Below, one piece after another: positions 56,247 through 64,000 of a stretch of DNA of 64,000 bases (positions within the stretch are counted from its first letter, which is position 1; each line of letters opens with the position of its first letter). Source of the stretch: Dendrophyllia cribrosa (lineage: Eukaryota > Cnidaria > Anthozoa > Scleractinia > Dendrophylliidae); assembly GCA_024195265.1 (NCBI GenBank), contig JAJLRJ010000005.1:29057473-29121472 (forward strand), given 5' to 3'. A model generated the notes under the pieces. It was given only the letters and a program-made list of their open reading frames with translations, did not search any database and was not told where the DNA came from. The position numbers and the translations under genes were made by a program.

Positions 56247-57170
56247 CCCTGTTTTTCCTGGGCATTTTTTTAGTTTCTGAGCCTGGGGGGGGGGGGGGGG
56301 GCACACATTGTACTCCCCCCTCGTAACTTCAAGAACATTAAGGCAGCTATGACAATGAAACCTAGAAGATACATAGTACGTCCAAAACTGTCTCCGTTGC
56401 GGTCCGCAAATGGCAATGACGTCACATGACGTAGTTATTAGGTAATTAGTTATACGGCCGCCATCTTGGATCCGCCATCCTGGATTTCGGAAAATTTTCA
56501 AAACCTCTTAAAGGGACGTTGTCCCGGCTGAAATATCGTGTTTTCATGATTATGACAAGGAGCTTGCTTTAAGCTTACTTTATTATCTTGAAATTGGAAG
56601 AAACCATCGCCAAAAGTGATAGAAGCAATGAAATATGAACTAAACAGACAAAGTAAAGGCTAGAAAAGGCAAAATTTCACAAGAATGACAAGTTTGATTT
56701 CTTGACCGCCTGTCAAGAAATCAAATTTCATGAACTGTAATCAACTTCCATCCTTGCAATCCTGCACTTTATCTCCAAACTACTGCTTCTGTTTTGCTCT
56801 ATAGAATATTTTTATTTAACTAAGTTGTATATTTGGTGGCATTTGGCGATATAACGTGGAAATAGGCTGAGCCAAATTTTGCTATTTCGGCGGGACAGTG
56901 TCCCTTTAAAAACCGTCCAAATTGACTCAAATCAAAAACAATAAATAAGCGCTTAATGACGTAAAAATGTAAAAGTTATACCAATAAACATTGTTTTTAT
57001 TCATTCAAAGGTAAAAATATGCAAATTTCAAAAACATAGCTGTCAAAATCTTGCTGCCATGGAAACATCAGGTCACGTGATCAATAAAATGGCACATAAA
57101 ATTGTTGCCAGATAAATTTTAGGAAAAGTCACAAAGAAGTTATGAATGTTGAAAGTTAGCGCGGGCACTT
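56247..57170 (+). repeat. piggyBac-like MITE, copy C, with nested MITE
   Basis: Starts after TTAA (56,243-56,246) with CCCTGTTTTTCCTGGGC and follows copies A and B to 'agcgcgggcactttg', where the 3' end is lost. It is interrupted at 56,511-56,907 by another element. Includes a ~19-base G run near 56,283. Confidence 0.85.
56511..56907. mobile_element. TA-target MITE nested in copy C
   Basis: Ends AAGGGACGTTGTCCCG on the left and, as reverse complement on the right, AAGGGACACTGTCCCG, with TA on both sides. Copy A (around 6,318-6,330, 'cctcttaaaaatcgtcc') gives the uninterrupted sequence and supports a TA duplication (Tc1/mariner-type target). Confidence 0.8.
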
Positions 57171-57817
57171 TGTAATTCGGGACATAACATAAAATGCAGC
57201 ACGCTAAAGTAATTTTCTACATGTTCAGTAAAAAAACGAAAGGATATAATTTTACTTGAGGAACAGATCCACTGACGACATATGAAAGTTGACCTTAGCG
57301 CATAACCTTGTCCAGTTCATTTCTATTTCAAACAAGGCGTATTTGCACTGTCACGCTAAGACATGAGGGACATTAATTTGGTTTATTCATGGTGATCAAA
57401 GGACTCCATATGCGAAATATCTTTAAGCTTATTGTTGTTCATATTCGTTTACAATAAATTACTTATTGTTATCGCTGGATTCACGTTGTTCTTGTTACGC
57501 AAAGCATTCGTAACAAAGCTAATTTAAAACATTACGAAACAAAAAGTTTACAGCTGATGGAAGGAGCGAGTGAGCGAGTGCTCATTTGCATATTTGCCAC
57601 CGTCTGCAATAACCCGTTCATTACGCTTCGTGTATTCACTGGATAAAAATGATACATTTATTTTTCAAACTTTCCTCTTGCTTTTAATGTCCTCGTTGAT
57701 AGTACACTGGACAAAACAATTCATGATTGGGTTAAATGATAATAACTTTTACCTAAATTCTATTAAAAACGGCAAAAAAAGAGGCAAGAAAATTTCACAG
57801 ATGGAAAATTCTTAAAG
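57171..57817. other. No recognisable gene
   Basis: AT-rich DNA; nothing supported. Confidence 0.45.
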
Positions 57818-57975
57818 TGCACCTGAACCCAAAATTGTTTTTTCGCTTAATCAACTCTATGTACGTTGAAAAGTTGAATAGTTAAATATTTCTTGTTTTT
57901 AACGTCGCGTTAGTGAATTATAGAGGTTTGAATTTACAAAATGTTAATACGATGACGTCAAATCAAGAATAAAGA
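57818..57975 (+). repeat. Dispersed repeat R1, copy 3
   Basis: Same block as at 6,968-7,122 ('cgcttaatcaactctatg', 'ttaacgtcgcgttagtg'). Confidence 0.75.
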
Positions 57976-58639
57976 AATCGACTTTATTTAACGAGGGTAA
58001 CACTTAAAGTGCATATGAAGTAATTTTTTATTTTGTCTTTTTTAGGAGGCTAACATGTCTTTATTTCGAAACGATAAAAGAAATTTGTCAGAAAAAAATT
58101 TAAGGCCTCTTTTTTGCCGTCCAAAGTAGCACAATTTGCAGAAAGCAGTGTCTCGGAGACTGGGAACGAGTTGTCGATATCCATTGTGTTGATGACGTAG
58201 AAAATACTTTAGATTCGTTCTTTTGTATGCTCACAGTGTGTTTCGTTCCATTTCTTCAAAAGAATGTCAGACTGTGATAAAATTATGTCTTCTACAGAGT
58301 CTCTGTCAGACAGACAGAAAGTCGCTAAGGTCGAAGACTTCTCCTTTGCCGCCATGATACTCGTGAGTTGAAGCATTTTCTACGTCACAGCCTTGTAATG
58401 CAATAGCTTTGGCCGCGCGCTCGATAGAGACACTTTCTGGCGGAAAATTCAAAACTTTCAAGCCGAATAATTTCACAATGGGAAGGATCTTTTCGATGAA
58501 ACCCACAAATTTAGATAAAGAAAGTAAAGCACTATCTAAACCATGGAAATTATTTTTTTACTTCATAAGTAGTAGTCCGGGCTCAACCAGGCCAATTGAT
58601 TAATTTATTCCTGCCCTAATTGTATATATTAGTAACGTG
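57976..58639. other. No recognisable gene
   Basis: Starts with an R1-like 'aaagtgcatatgaagt' head. The 66-codon minus-strand frame at 58,306-58,506 (LPIVKLFGLKVLNFPPESVS) has no recognised domain. Confidence 0.4.
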
Positions 58640-59006
58640 GACGGCTAATCTAATGTGCGCGACATGCGTCCAAGAACAATGCGTGACGTCATCACCGCGC
58701 GCGAACCCGCGCAACAACAATGGGTGACGTCAGCATCGCGTGCGAAGCAAGCGAACCCCACGCGCAAAATCTAAGATGGTCGAGGGTAGGGTTAGGGGTA
58801 ATTTCTTATTAGATCATTAACGTTATCAACATTAACTGGGAAAATGTAAGCAATGTACGTAGCTTCTATAAAGCGCTTTAAAAATAAAACGCTAAAAAAA
58901 ATTAATGATAATAATAAATGATCTCTTTTTCCTTTCATTAAATAGACAACAAAATCATTGTTTGACCAACATCTTTTATTAAAACAATTCACAAAGAAAA
59001 AAAGTG

Positions 59007-59351
59007 TTACAGCTTTAAATGTTTCTTGGCCTGTATAATCTTTTTGACAATTTTTTCCGTTAGTGTTTTCTTGCCAGGCAGTTTGTTAATGGCTTGGATC
59101 ATCTTTCCATCGGCTTTCCATTTGTCTTCTAAATTCGTAGCTCGACTGTAATCGATGTTGTGTTGTTTTGCGATGTTGTCCAACCTGTTAATACCAGGGT
59201 CCCCTCGTTTCAAACGTTTTTTTAACTTGGTTCCAGGCCCCATGTACTGATATCCCGGCCAGTGCAGCTCACCAAACTGGGACAAAAATGTTTGAAGGTC
59301 CAAGCCACGTCCTCTTTGATGCCGTTTCTTGCGTTTAGTAATCCTTCCCAT
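59007..59351 (-). CDS. Phospholipase-A2-like virion protein (114 aa)
   Basis: Basic N-terminus (KRKKRHQRGRG, residues 7-17), then WPGYQYMGPGTKLKKRL and GDPGINRLDNIAKQHNIDYS (about 32-69), matching the calcium-loop (G-P-G) and catalytic-helix layout of the PLA2 domain of parvovirus VP1 and Polinton/adintovirus proteins, where it serves to breach the endosomal membrane. The canonical catalytic pair His-Asp (H-D-x-x-Y) reads His-Asn here (H-N-I-D-Y), so activity may be reduced or lost. The length is that of a stand-alone small protein. It overlaps by 17 bases the preceding gene, which ends at 59,335. Last gene of the block; no gene seen further left. Confidence 0.75.
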   Translation of the reverse strand: MGRITKRKKRHQRGRGLDLQTFLSQFGELHWPGYQYMGPGTKLKKRLKRGDPGINRLDNIAKQHNIDYSRATNLEDKWKADGKMIQAINKLPGKKTLTEKIVKKIIQAKKHLKL

Positions 59352-60237
59352 CGAGTCGACGTCTGAGTTTACGCCCTTGCTCCCAATCTAACCAACCAGG
59401 ACCCGTTCGAAGACGTTTGATTGCTTTGGGTGTTTTACGTCTTTGCGTCAGCGCGTAGGGTTCTGGATGATAAGATAAGGTACGTTTCTTTTTACTATCA
59501 GCTTTGCTTTTCTTCTTCTTCTTGTTCTTGATTTGACTTGTGGACGGTTTAACTGGTGGTGGGGAAATCGGTTCTTCTTTTATAGGCACGCGTGTGTTGC
59601 GCACCATTTCTTTTAAAATTTTTTCAGTCGCATTGGTCACCATTTCATCCTCGTCATCGTCTTCAGTGACCTCTTGTCCTCCTAGCGTTGAACTTCAACT
59701 AGGGCCTTGTCGAAGTTTACGTGTCAGTCCTATCAGTTTAGCTGTAAGAGGTTGAATATCTTCTTTTGTGGATCGAGGATCTTTCAACACGCGTTGGTTT
59801 TTGGCGGCTACAGTAGCAGTTTTGTTCAGTAAGGCATTTTCGCTCAATTCACCTTTGTACCAGGCAACTAAGTCAGGCAGTTCTTTGACAGGTACAAGTA
59901 ACGTGTATTGCATGCTGTTAGTACAATCCACAACTTTGACAGATTTGATGTAACCCGTTCCACAACCCGCGTCCTTTCTGTTGCATCATCATCTTACGAC
60001 GCTTTTTAATAGAGTGGGACCGTTTGCTTAACTCTCTTAAAGTTGTACGGTTTGGTTTTAAACGACGAATCGTTTCAGGAGACACGGGAAGTCGTTGTTT
60101 CAGTAGATTCAACACCATTTCGCTTACTGCATTGATCTGATCTGGTTTGGATGTTGAAGTAATTCTTGTCGTTTTTGACCCTGGGCTTCTTGTAATACTG
60201 CTTTCAAAAAATGGACCTGTCTTTTGATTCGTTTCAT
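59335..60237 (-). pseudogene. Broken ~300-codon structural-type protein gene
   Basis: Starts at ATG 60,237, overlapping the TGA of the preceding small gene (ATGA). The first frame (MKRIKRQVHFLKAVLQEAQG) ends near 60,127; a shifted frame carries on (MVLNLLKQRLPVSPETIRRL) to about 59,960; a second shift enters VVDCTNSMQYTLLVPVKELP, which meets TGA at 59,695-59,697; the same frame then resumes with an acidic patch and a very basic C-terminus (KNKKKKKSKADSKKKR) to 59,335. So at least two frameshifts and one nonsense codon. No family assigned. The basic, Pro-rich C-terminus suggests DNA-binding or core function. Homopolymer indels from sequencing could explain the shifts but not the TGA. Confidence 0.7.
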
Positions 60238-60458
60238 TTCTTAGTGGCTGCGTCCAACGCTTTTTTCACCCCGTAGCCGGCCGCTCCACTCACAGCACCT
60301 GCAGCAATAACTTTCCCCGCAGCTATTAAAGCAGGAATGAGTAAAGGAAATAGCCCTCCTGTTTCCTTTTTCAGTCGGTTAAAGTCTTTTTGACGGTACC
60401 CTTTTCGCCTTCTTGAAGTGGCGTGTCGTTTGCGTTTGACTCTTTTTTGTTTAGGCAT
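60234..60458 (-). CDS. Small pX-like core/membrane-active protein (74 aa)
   Basis: Residues 1-31 are very basic (KQKRVKRKRHATSRRRKGYR), followed by a Leu-Pro and Ala-Gly-rich hydrophobic helix (about 34-66: LFPLLIPALIAAGKVIAAGA). This basic-plus-hydrophobic layout resembles adenovirus pX/mu-type and adintovirus 'PX' core proteins, and proteins of this type are common beside the ATPase in Polintons. ATG at 60,458 lies inside the 3' end of the 156-aa gene (88-bp overlap, other frame). Its stop overlaps the next ATG (ATGA). Homology not shown by sequence alone. Confidence 0.6.
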   Translation of the reverse strand: MPKQKRVKRKRHATSRRRKGYRQKDFNRLKKETGGLFPLLIPALIAAGKVIAAGAVSGAAGYGVKKALDAATKK

Positions 60459-60841
60459 CTCCTTTTAAAAGATTTGTCTTGTCTCCTCTTTGGCTTGGGT
60501 TCTTTGGACGAGTCTTTTGGTTTACGACGTCTTTTTATACTTTTCGTTTTGGCTTCGTAAGATACCAGTTCACACAACTCGTTCTCGATCTTCATGCAAT
60601 GACTCCACCAGTACCGATCTTGACTCGGTTGCCGACCAAAATACTCGCAACGGGTGAGTTCGTAATGTTCTTTGGCTGGGTCGCTCTTTGTTTTAGATTG
60701 ACCAGGAATTTCATATTCAACGCTAACATTGATTCGGGGGTCCAATACGGTAAGAGTCACATGGCTTTCTAGAGGTTGCTCGTTGACATCCAAAGCGGTG
60801 GTCTGAGTTACACAGAAAAGTTCGTTCGGAGCTCCGCTCAT
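60371..60841 (-). CDS. Unrecognised 156-aa virus-like-element protein
   Basis: ATG at 60,841. The N-terminal two thirds read as a compact beta-rich domain (LFCVTQTTALDVNEQPLESH, VTLTVLDPRINVSVEYEIPG) with W-W-S-H-C, and the C-terminal third is basic (IKRRRKPKDSSKEPKPKRRQ), a probable nuclear-localisation or DNA-binding tail. It lies between ATPase and pX-like genes on the same strand. The beta-rich part could be a small jelly-roll (minor capsid) domain, but I see no diagnostic motif, so function is left open. Confidence 0.6.
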   Translation of the reverse strand: MSGAPNELFCVTQTTALDVNEQPLESHVTLTVLDPRINVSVEYEIPGQSKTKSDPAKEHYELTRCEYFGRQPSQDRYWWSHCMKIENELCELVSYEAKTKSIKRRRKPKDSSKEPKPKRRQDKSFKRRCLNKKESNANDTPLQEGEKGTVKKTLTD

Positions 60842-60998
60842 GCATGACGCGTCCAGACAGCTGCTATAGTTTGTCGTGGGGTTGCTGCGTTTATATCCTC
60901 AAGACCGTGAGTGGCAAATTGATGGGACAAGAAAACATGAACCTGTTTTTGTCTCTGAACTCTGGCTTGCTCGCGGGCCAAAGCGTTGTCAAAGGAAA

Positions 60999-61634
60999 TC
61001 ATGTTTTCCTATACACATGCGTCCAACCGTCTTCTTTTAAAATGTGACTGTACAAGCGAGAGGCGTCGTCCGAAGCTGGATGGAGATCCACTACCATGTA
61101 GGTAAAAGGCGTTTGTGTCAGTTCTTGAAATTGCTTCATTATATCTTTCCACTTGTCCGGAAACGACTGAATCAGCAAATTCTTAAATCCCAATTGATCG
61201 CGTGGATTTTTAAACACAACAATATAGTGCGCATTTCGATTTATTGTTTTGGCATATTTGCCAGGCGGAAACATGTCTTGTGCCAAGTACAACACGGTGA
61301 CGTTGTTGTGATGCGAATGTTTGGTAAACAAGTCTAAGACACGCTTGTCATTGCCTCCTTCGTCCATGAGATCGTCCAAGACAAGGACACCGCCCTTGGG
61401 AAACCATTTTTTCAGTTGCATTAAATCTGGGATGCCCTCGTAAAACGTTACGCCTTGTCGCTGTAAAGACTTAAACCCGTCTTGCCAAGCGCCATAACAA
61501 TAACAAATCTTGTCAGGAGGTTGTTGAAACAACTCATCGGCTTGTTGTAGCAAGCGAGTTACAAACACCGTTTTGCCCGAGCCCGAAGGTCCGACTACAA
61601 GGATGCTTGAAGGACAATAAAATTGAAACACCAT
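60999..61634 (-). CDS. Virion DNA-packaging ATPase (FtsK/HerA, A32-like)
   Basis: I start at ATG 61,634 (211 aa); the frame stays open nine codons further only from a GTG. Walker A GPSGSGKT at residues 15-22, Walker B GVLVLDDLMDE at about 82-92, then LYLAQDMFPPGKYAKTINRN and AHYIVVFKNPRDQ (about 114-147). This is the 'Q-D/N-x-F...R-x-x-N-x-x-Y-x-V-x-F-x-N-x-R-D' signature of Polinton and poxvirus-A32-type packaging ATPases. The family drives DNA into the preformed capsid using ATP. Full length, no lesion. Flanked by the 69-aa gene upstream and, 157 bp downstream, the 156-aa gene. Confidence 0.92.
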   Translation of the reverse strand: MVFQFYCPSSILVVGPSGSGKTVFVTRLLQQADELFQQPPDKICYCYGAWQDGFKSLQRQGVTFYEGIPDLMQLKKWFPKGGVLVLDDLMDEGGNDKRVLDLFTKHSHHNNVTVLYLAQDMFPPGKYAKTINRNAHYIVVFKNPRDQLGFKNLLIQSFPDKWKDIMKQFQELTQTPFTYMVVDLHPASDDASRLYSHILKEDGWTHVYRKT

Positions 61635-61669
61635 CACAAACACAGATGTTTTCAAAAGCACGTTGCCTT

Positions 61670-61879
61670 TTATCGTCCAGTCTTTTTATCAGTTTGCCTT
61701 GCTTTTCTTGCTAGATGACGCAAGTGGAGATGTTGTTTTAGAAAATTACGCTTCTCTTGAAAAGGAGATTTTCTACGAGCAATGTCCTCTTCACTCGTAA
61801 TTCCTTCTTTCGAGAGCACGTAACCTTTTTCCGTCAGTCGTTTGACGTAAACATGTTGCGCAAAGCGTACTTTCTTCAT
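61670..61879 (-). CDS. Unrecognised 69-aa basic protein
   Basis: ATG at 61,879. Begins MKKVRFAQHVYVKRLTEKGY and ends in a His/Arg-rich helix-like segment (FLKQHLHLRHLARKARQTDK). Strongly basic, no membrane segment. It lies 116 bp after the protease and 35 bp before the ATPase start on the same strand, so it is probably a real element gene; function unknown. Confidence 0.55.
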   Translation of the reverse strand: MKKVRFAQHVYVKRLTEKGYVLSKEGITSEEDIARRKSPFQEKRNFLKQHLHLRHLARKARQTDKKTGR

Positions 61880-61995
61880 GACTGTTTACAACGGGTTGAA
61901 CCGTCGCTTTTAAGAGGATTCCCATGACCGTATTTGGTCAAGTCATTCGGACAGACAATAACAAACACACCATTGGTTCAAGCACACACTATTCT

Positions 61996-62562
61996 TTATT
62001 GTGTTTTCATTAGAATGTCAGTGACAACATCTCGTTTATTATCTTGCTGATACTCCACATAAGTCAATTTATGCCACTGTATATCGTTCTGAACCATGAC
62101 CTTAACGCGTTGTCCTACTCGATAATCATTCAGTACATAATCATGTTTGGAAAACTGATTTAAAAACTCTTGAAACGATTTTCCTTCACTACGATCAACT
62201 AAAAATGCTAGACAATAGTGTCCACAACTTATCGACAGTAAAGCTTGTAAACTCTTGTGGTTTGTCTGTACTTGATCCCACTGACTTTCGATCCAATATT
62301 CAATGTCTCCTTGACCATAAAATTCATAGCCTAAGCCGTAACTGTCCATGACTTCACAGGTCCCGTCATGAGTCCAACAAGCGAGCCAATGCATACCGGG
62401 TTGTCCCTCAGGATCAGAGTTGACAATGTAAGCTTGAGGTTGTCTTGTTTCCACGGGGGGTAAACGGTCAGCAGGAAACACGCCCACAAAATAAGGACCC
62501 AACTTGGGATGATGTCTTGCCAAGTGTTCTAATTGTACATTGGTAAAGGCTACAAACTCCAT
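61996..62562 (-). CDS. Adenain-like cysteine protease (188 aa)
   Basis: ATG at 62,562. Capsid-maturation protease of the adenain/Ulp1 clan. Catalytic residues are visible in order: His in GMHWLACWTHDG (about residue 57), acidic residue in CEVMDSYGLGYEF (about 72-74), the oxyanion Gln and nucleophile Cys in LQALLSISCGHYC. The Gln-to-Cys spacing of seven equals that of adenovirus protease, and CGHYC is the form typical of Polinton/adintovirus and giant-virus homologues. Length is close to the family norm (about 200). Intact frame. Placed directly downstream of the capsid gene (9 bp gap), as in many Polintons. Confidence 0.92.
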   Translation of the reverse strand: MEFVAFTNVQLEHLARHHPKLGPYFVGVFPADRLPPVETRQPQAYIVNSDPEGQPGMHWLACWTHDGTCEVMDSYGLGYEFYGQGDIEYWIESQWDQVQTNHKSLQALLSISCGHYCLAFLVDRSEGKSFQEFLNQFSKHDYVLNDYRVGQRVKVMVQNDIQWHKLTYVEYQQDNKRDVVTDILMKTQ

Positions 62563-62570
62563 GTCGCTTG

Positions 62571-63950
62571 TTAACGGCGGTACACGTCGTAAAGCACAGC
62601 TCCGTTAGGATCCACTTCCAGAGTATTTTCAAACTCAGCATACATCACCACATTTATAACGTGGTTGTTGGCCACTCCAAACTGAATTATGACCCTGACT
62701 TCTCCTTCTTGTTTGGGGTTCAGATGGGGACTGTCGGCATACCCATTCGCTACATTGTCAAACATGAACAGGGTACCATTTTTGCCTTGACCCCATTCAC
62801 TGGGCGTGACCATACTGGTTTGTTTCTTGCCCCATGCTCCACTGGCTTGCAGAAAACGGAAGTAACCTGCCAAATCTTTATTTCCGTTATTATAATTCAA
62901 CTCCAGTGTCTCATAAGGATATTCCTCGCCACGTACTAGCTGTCGAATGCTTTTACTCCAAACTTTTGAAAAGCAAACGGGTGATAATCGACCGTTCCGT
63001 TAAACGCATTGTTGTGCAACAGACCCACAATCAAACGGTCAGGAATTCTGCCTTGGAACAAATTTCCTTCGTCAAATTCTAGTACATCGGCAGGATGGGA
63101 GAACACCCGAATTTCACTGCGTACTACAGGGTAAGTGGCAAGTTGTCTTTTGTTGTGACGGGCGGCACTCAACTCTTTGTAGATACTGTCACTCAGTCGA
63201 AGCTGACAGAGATGAAAAGTGATCTTGAGGTCTTCTTGATTCAGTCTCCCCCTATCAGTCACACCATCCATAAAAAAGTCCGCCGAGTCGAAGAAAAAGC
63301 GGATTTTAATCTCCACATTTGGCACCAGCACTTTACCCATCTGAAATACTTCATGGTGAGGCTGGAAAATTAGCGTGTGTTCTTTTCCGTCAATGTAATT
63401 CGCTTTTACTGCTTTCGCCAAAGCCAGGGCTGATTTGTGATTCGCTGTCAGTCTTTGATAGTCAACATGGCCTGCTCCTGTATTACTGGTCGTATCAATG
63501 TTGTTTGCTGTCCACCGTGCTGGAAAAACCTTGAGGTTTGAGAATCGTCTCGGCTTCTTGCTTGTCATAATTGAGCAGGGTTTCCAAGAAAGCTTTGTAA
63601 GGATACGTGTCGGTTTGATGACTAATCAAGACCCCATTCAAATTGACCGTGACTTACTTGATCAGACTGTGGGCCAAGTTAGGCACAGGCCAAAGATTGG
63701 TCGCGTCGACGATATTACTGCCATCTGATTTTTTCAAGGCTAATTTCATAGTAAAGTAACTGCGACTCAAATCCACATATTCATCGAGGGCAGGCACCAC
63801 AAATTCCATGGGGTTTATACCCGTGTTGAGCGGATACATGGTGACCATACGGTATCCCTTAGTGCTCGTGTCTGTGGGTGGCACTTGAAACACCTGCAAA
63901 GCAGGATTTATCATTTTGCGAGCGAGTGGGTGTGCTACTGTAGCTTGCAT
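62571..63950 (-). pseudogene. Major capsid protein (Polinton/adintovirus hexon-like), three lesions
   Basis: The locus spans 460 codons, normal for the double-jelly-roll capsid proteins of Polintons (annotated in invertebrates as 'F54H12.2-like'). ATG at 63,950; N-terminal region has FQVPPTDTSTKGYRMVTMYP and EYVDLSRSYFTMKLALKKSD, the hallmark start of this family. TAA at 63,654-63,656 interrupts the frame, which resumes in phase behind it. A frameshift is needed around 63,524-63,570 (A5 run at 63,524-63,528), then YQRLTANHKSALALAKAV through FRFFFDSADFFMDG-like capsid sequence, and another frameshift near 62,951-62,954 (T4 run) before the last ~120 codons (ETLELNYNNGNKDLAGYF and VMYAEFENTLEVDPNG). 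Both shifts sit in A/T runs, so assembly error is possible; the TAA is a simple substitution. Confidence 0.85.
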
Positions 63951-63952
63951 CC

Positions 63953-64000
63953 TCAGCGCTTACGTTTTCGTCTGTGTTGTGGTTTTCGAGAGCGCACACT
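63953..64000 (-). CDS. 3' end of an upstream gene, basic tail
   Basis: Fifteen codons entering from the right edge read SVRSRKPQHRRKRKR and stop at TGA 63,953-63,955, two bases before the capsid ATG. Tight packing and the Arg/Lys-rich tail fit another virion protein of the same operon-like block; identity cannot be told from this piece. Confidence 0.45.
   Translation of the reverse strand, partial: SVRSRKPQHRRKRKR

Larger units (their letters stand above)
58640..64000 (-). mobile_element. Polinton/Maverick (adintovirus-like) element, partial
   Basis: Nine minus-strand reading frames are packed with little spacing between 59,007 and the right edge, unlike the host DNA to the left. They include the four hallmark morphogenesis genes: major capsid protein, adenain-like protease, A32/FtsK-type ATPase and a PLA2-like protein. 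The left end lies between about 58,610 and 58,980: a CpG-rich segment with two TGACGTCA sites (58,660-58,780) may be the terminal repeat, but the other end is outside the window. DNA polymerase B, retroviral-type integrase and minor capsid are expected to the right. Several frame lesions in this copy suggest an endogenous, decaying element. Confidence 0.85.

Noticed and set aside
58306..58506. 66-codon minus-strand frame beside the Polinton-like element as a further element gene
   Set aside because: Separated from the gene block by 500 bp of low-density sequence, no family resemblance, and in host-like repeat context.

Overview
The window looks like nuclear DNA of a cnidarian, probably a stony coral. 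It is AT-rich, with split genes and GT-AG introns, very dense in short inverted-repeat transposons, and carries Penelope-like and other reverse-transcriptase debris plus a virus-like element. The organism call is an inference from gene and repeat content; no rRNA or mitochondrial marker is present.

Layout. 0-11 kb is accessory DNA: MITEs, two minisatellites, a broken reverse transcriptase (5.1-5.7 kb) and Penelope-like debris (8.2-9.4 kb). 11.1-36.6 kb holds the 3' half of one minus-strand receptor tyrosine kinase gene. Six exons (36.4, 34.2, 16.4, 15.8, 14.5 and 11.1 kb) join in matching phase from the alpha-C region of the kinase to a stop codon. Its introns carry foldback elements, a (CT)n microsatellite, a duplicated ~1.1 kb segment, two TIR elements with 9-bp target duplications (one containing a RecQ-helicase fragment), a higher-order minisatellite and a zinc-finger pseudogene. 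I did not find the 5' exons of the kinase.

39.7-49.3 kb is a 9.6-kb TIR transposon flanked by TTAA. It carries a minus-strand multi-exon gene for a very unusual protein: a Cys-rich N-terminal module, a transposase-like core, a RING-H2 finger, a second zinc finger, a proline-rich repeat and a C-terminal papain-like protease/deubiquitinase-like domain. A second TIR element with its own 157-aa reading frame is nested in its left TIR. 49.6-54.8 kb has two hammerhead-ribozyme-like motifs, a piggyBac-like MITE and a 1.6-kb foldback element. 56.2-57.2 kb is another MITE with a nested MITE.

58.6 kb to the right edge is part of a Polinton/Maverick (adintovirus-like) element, all genes on the minus strand. 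In transcription order: the tail of a basic protein, a double-jelly-roll-type major capsid protein (three lesions), an adenain-like cysteine protease, a 69-aa protein, an FtsK/HerA-type packaging ATPase, a 156-aa basic-tailed protein, a small pX-like protein, a broken ~300-codon gene and a phospholipase-A2-like protein. Together they form a virion morphogenesis module. Polymerase and integrase genes are not in view and would lie beyond 64 kb.
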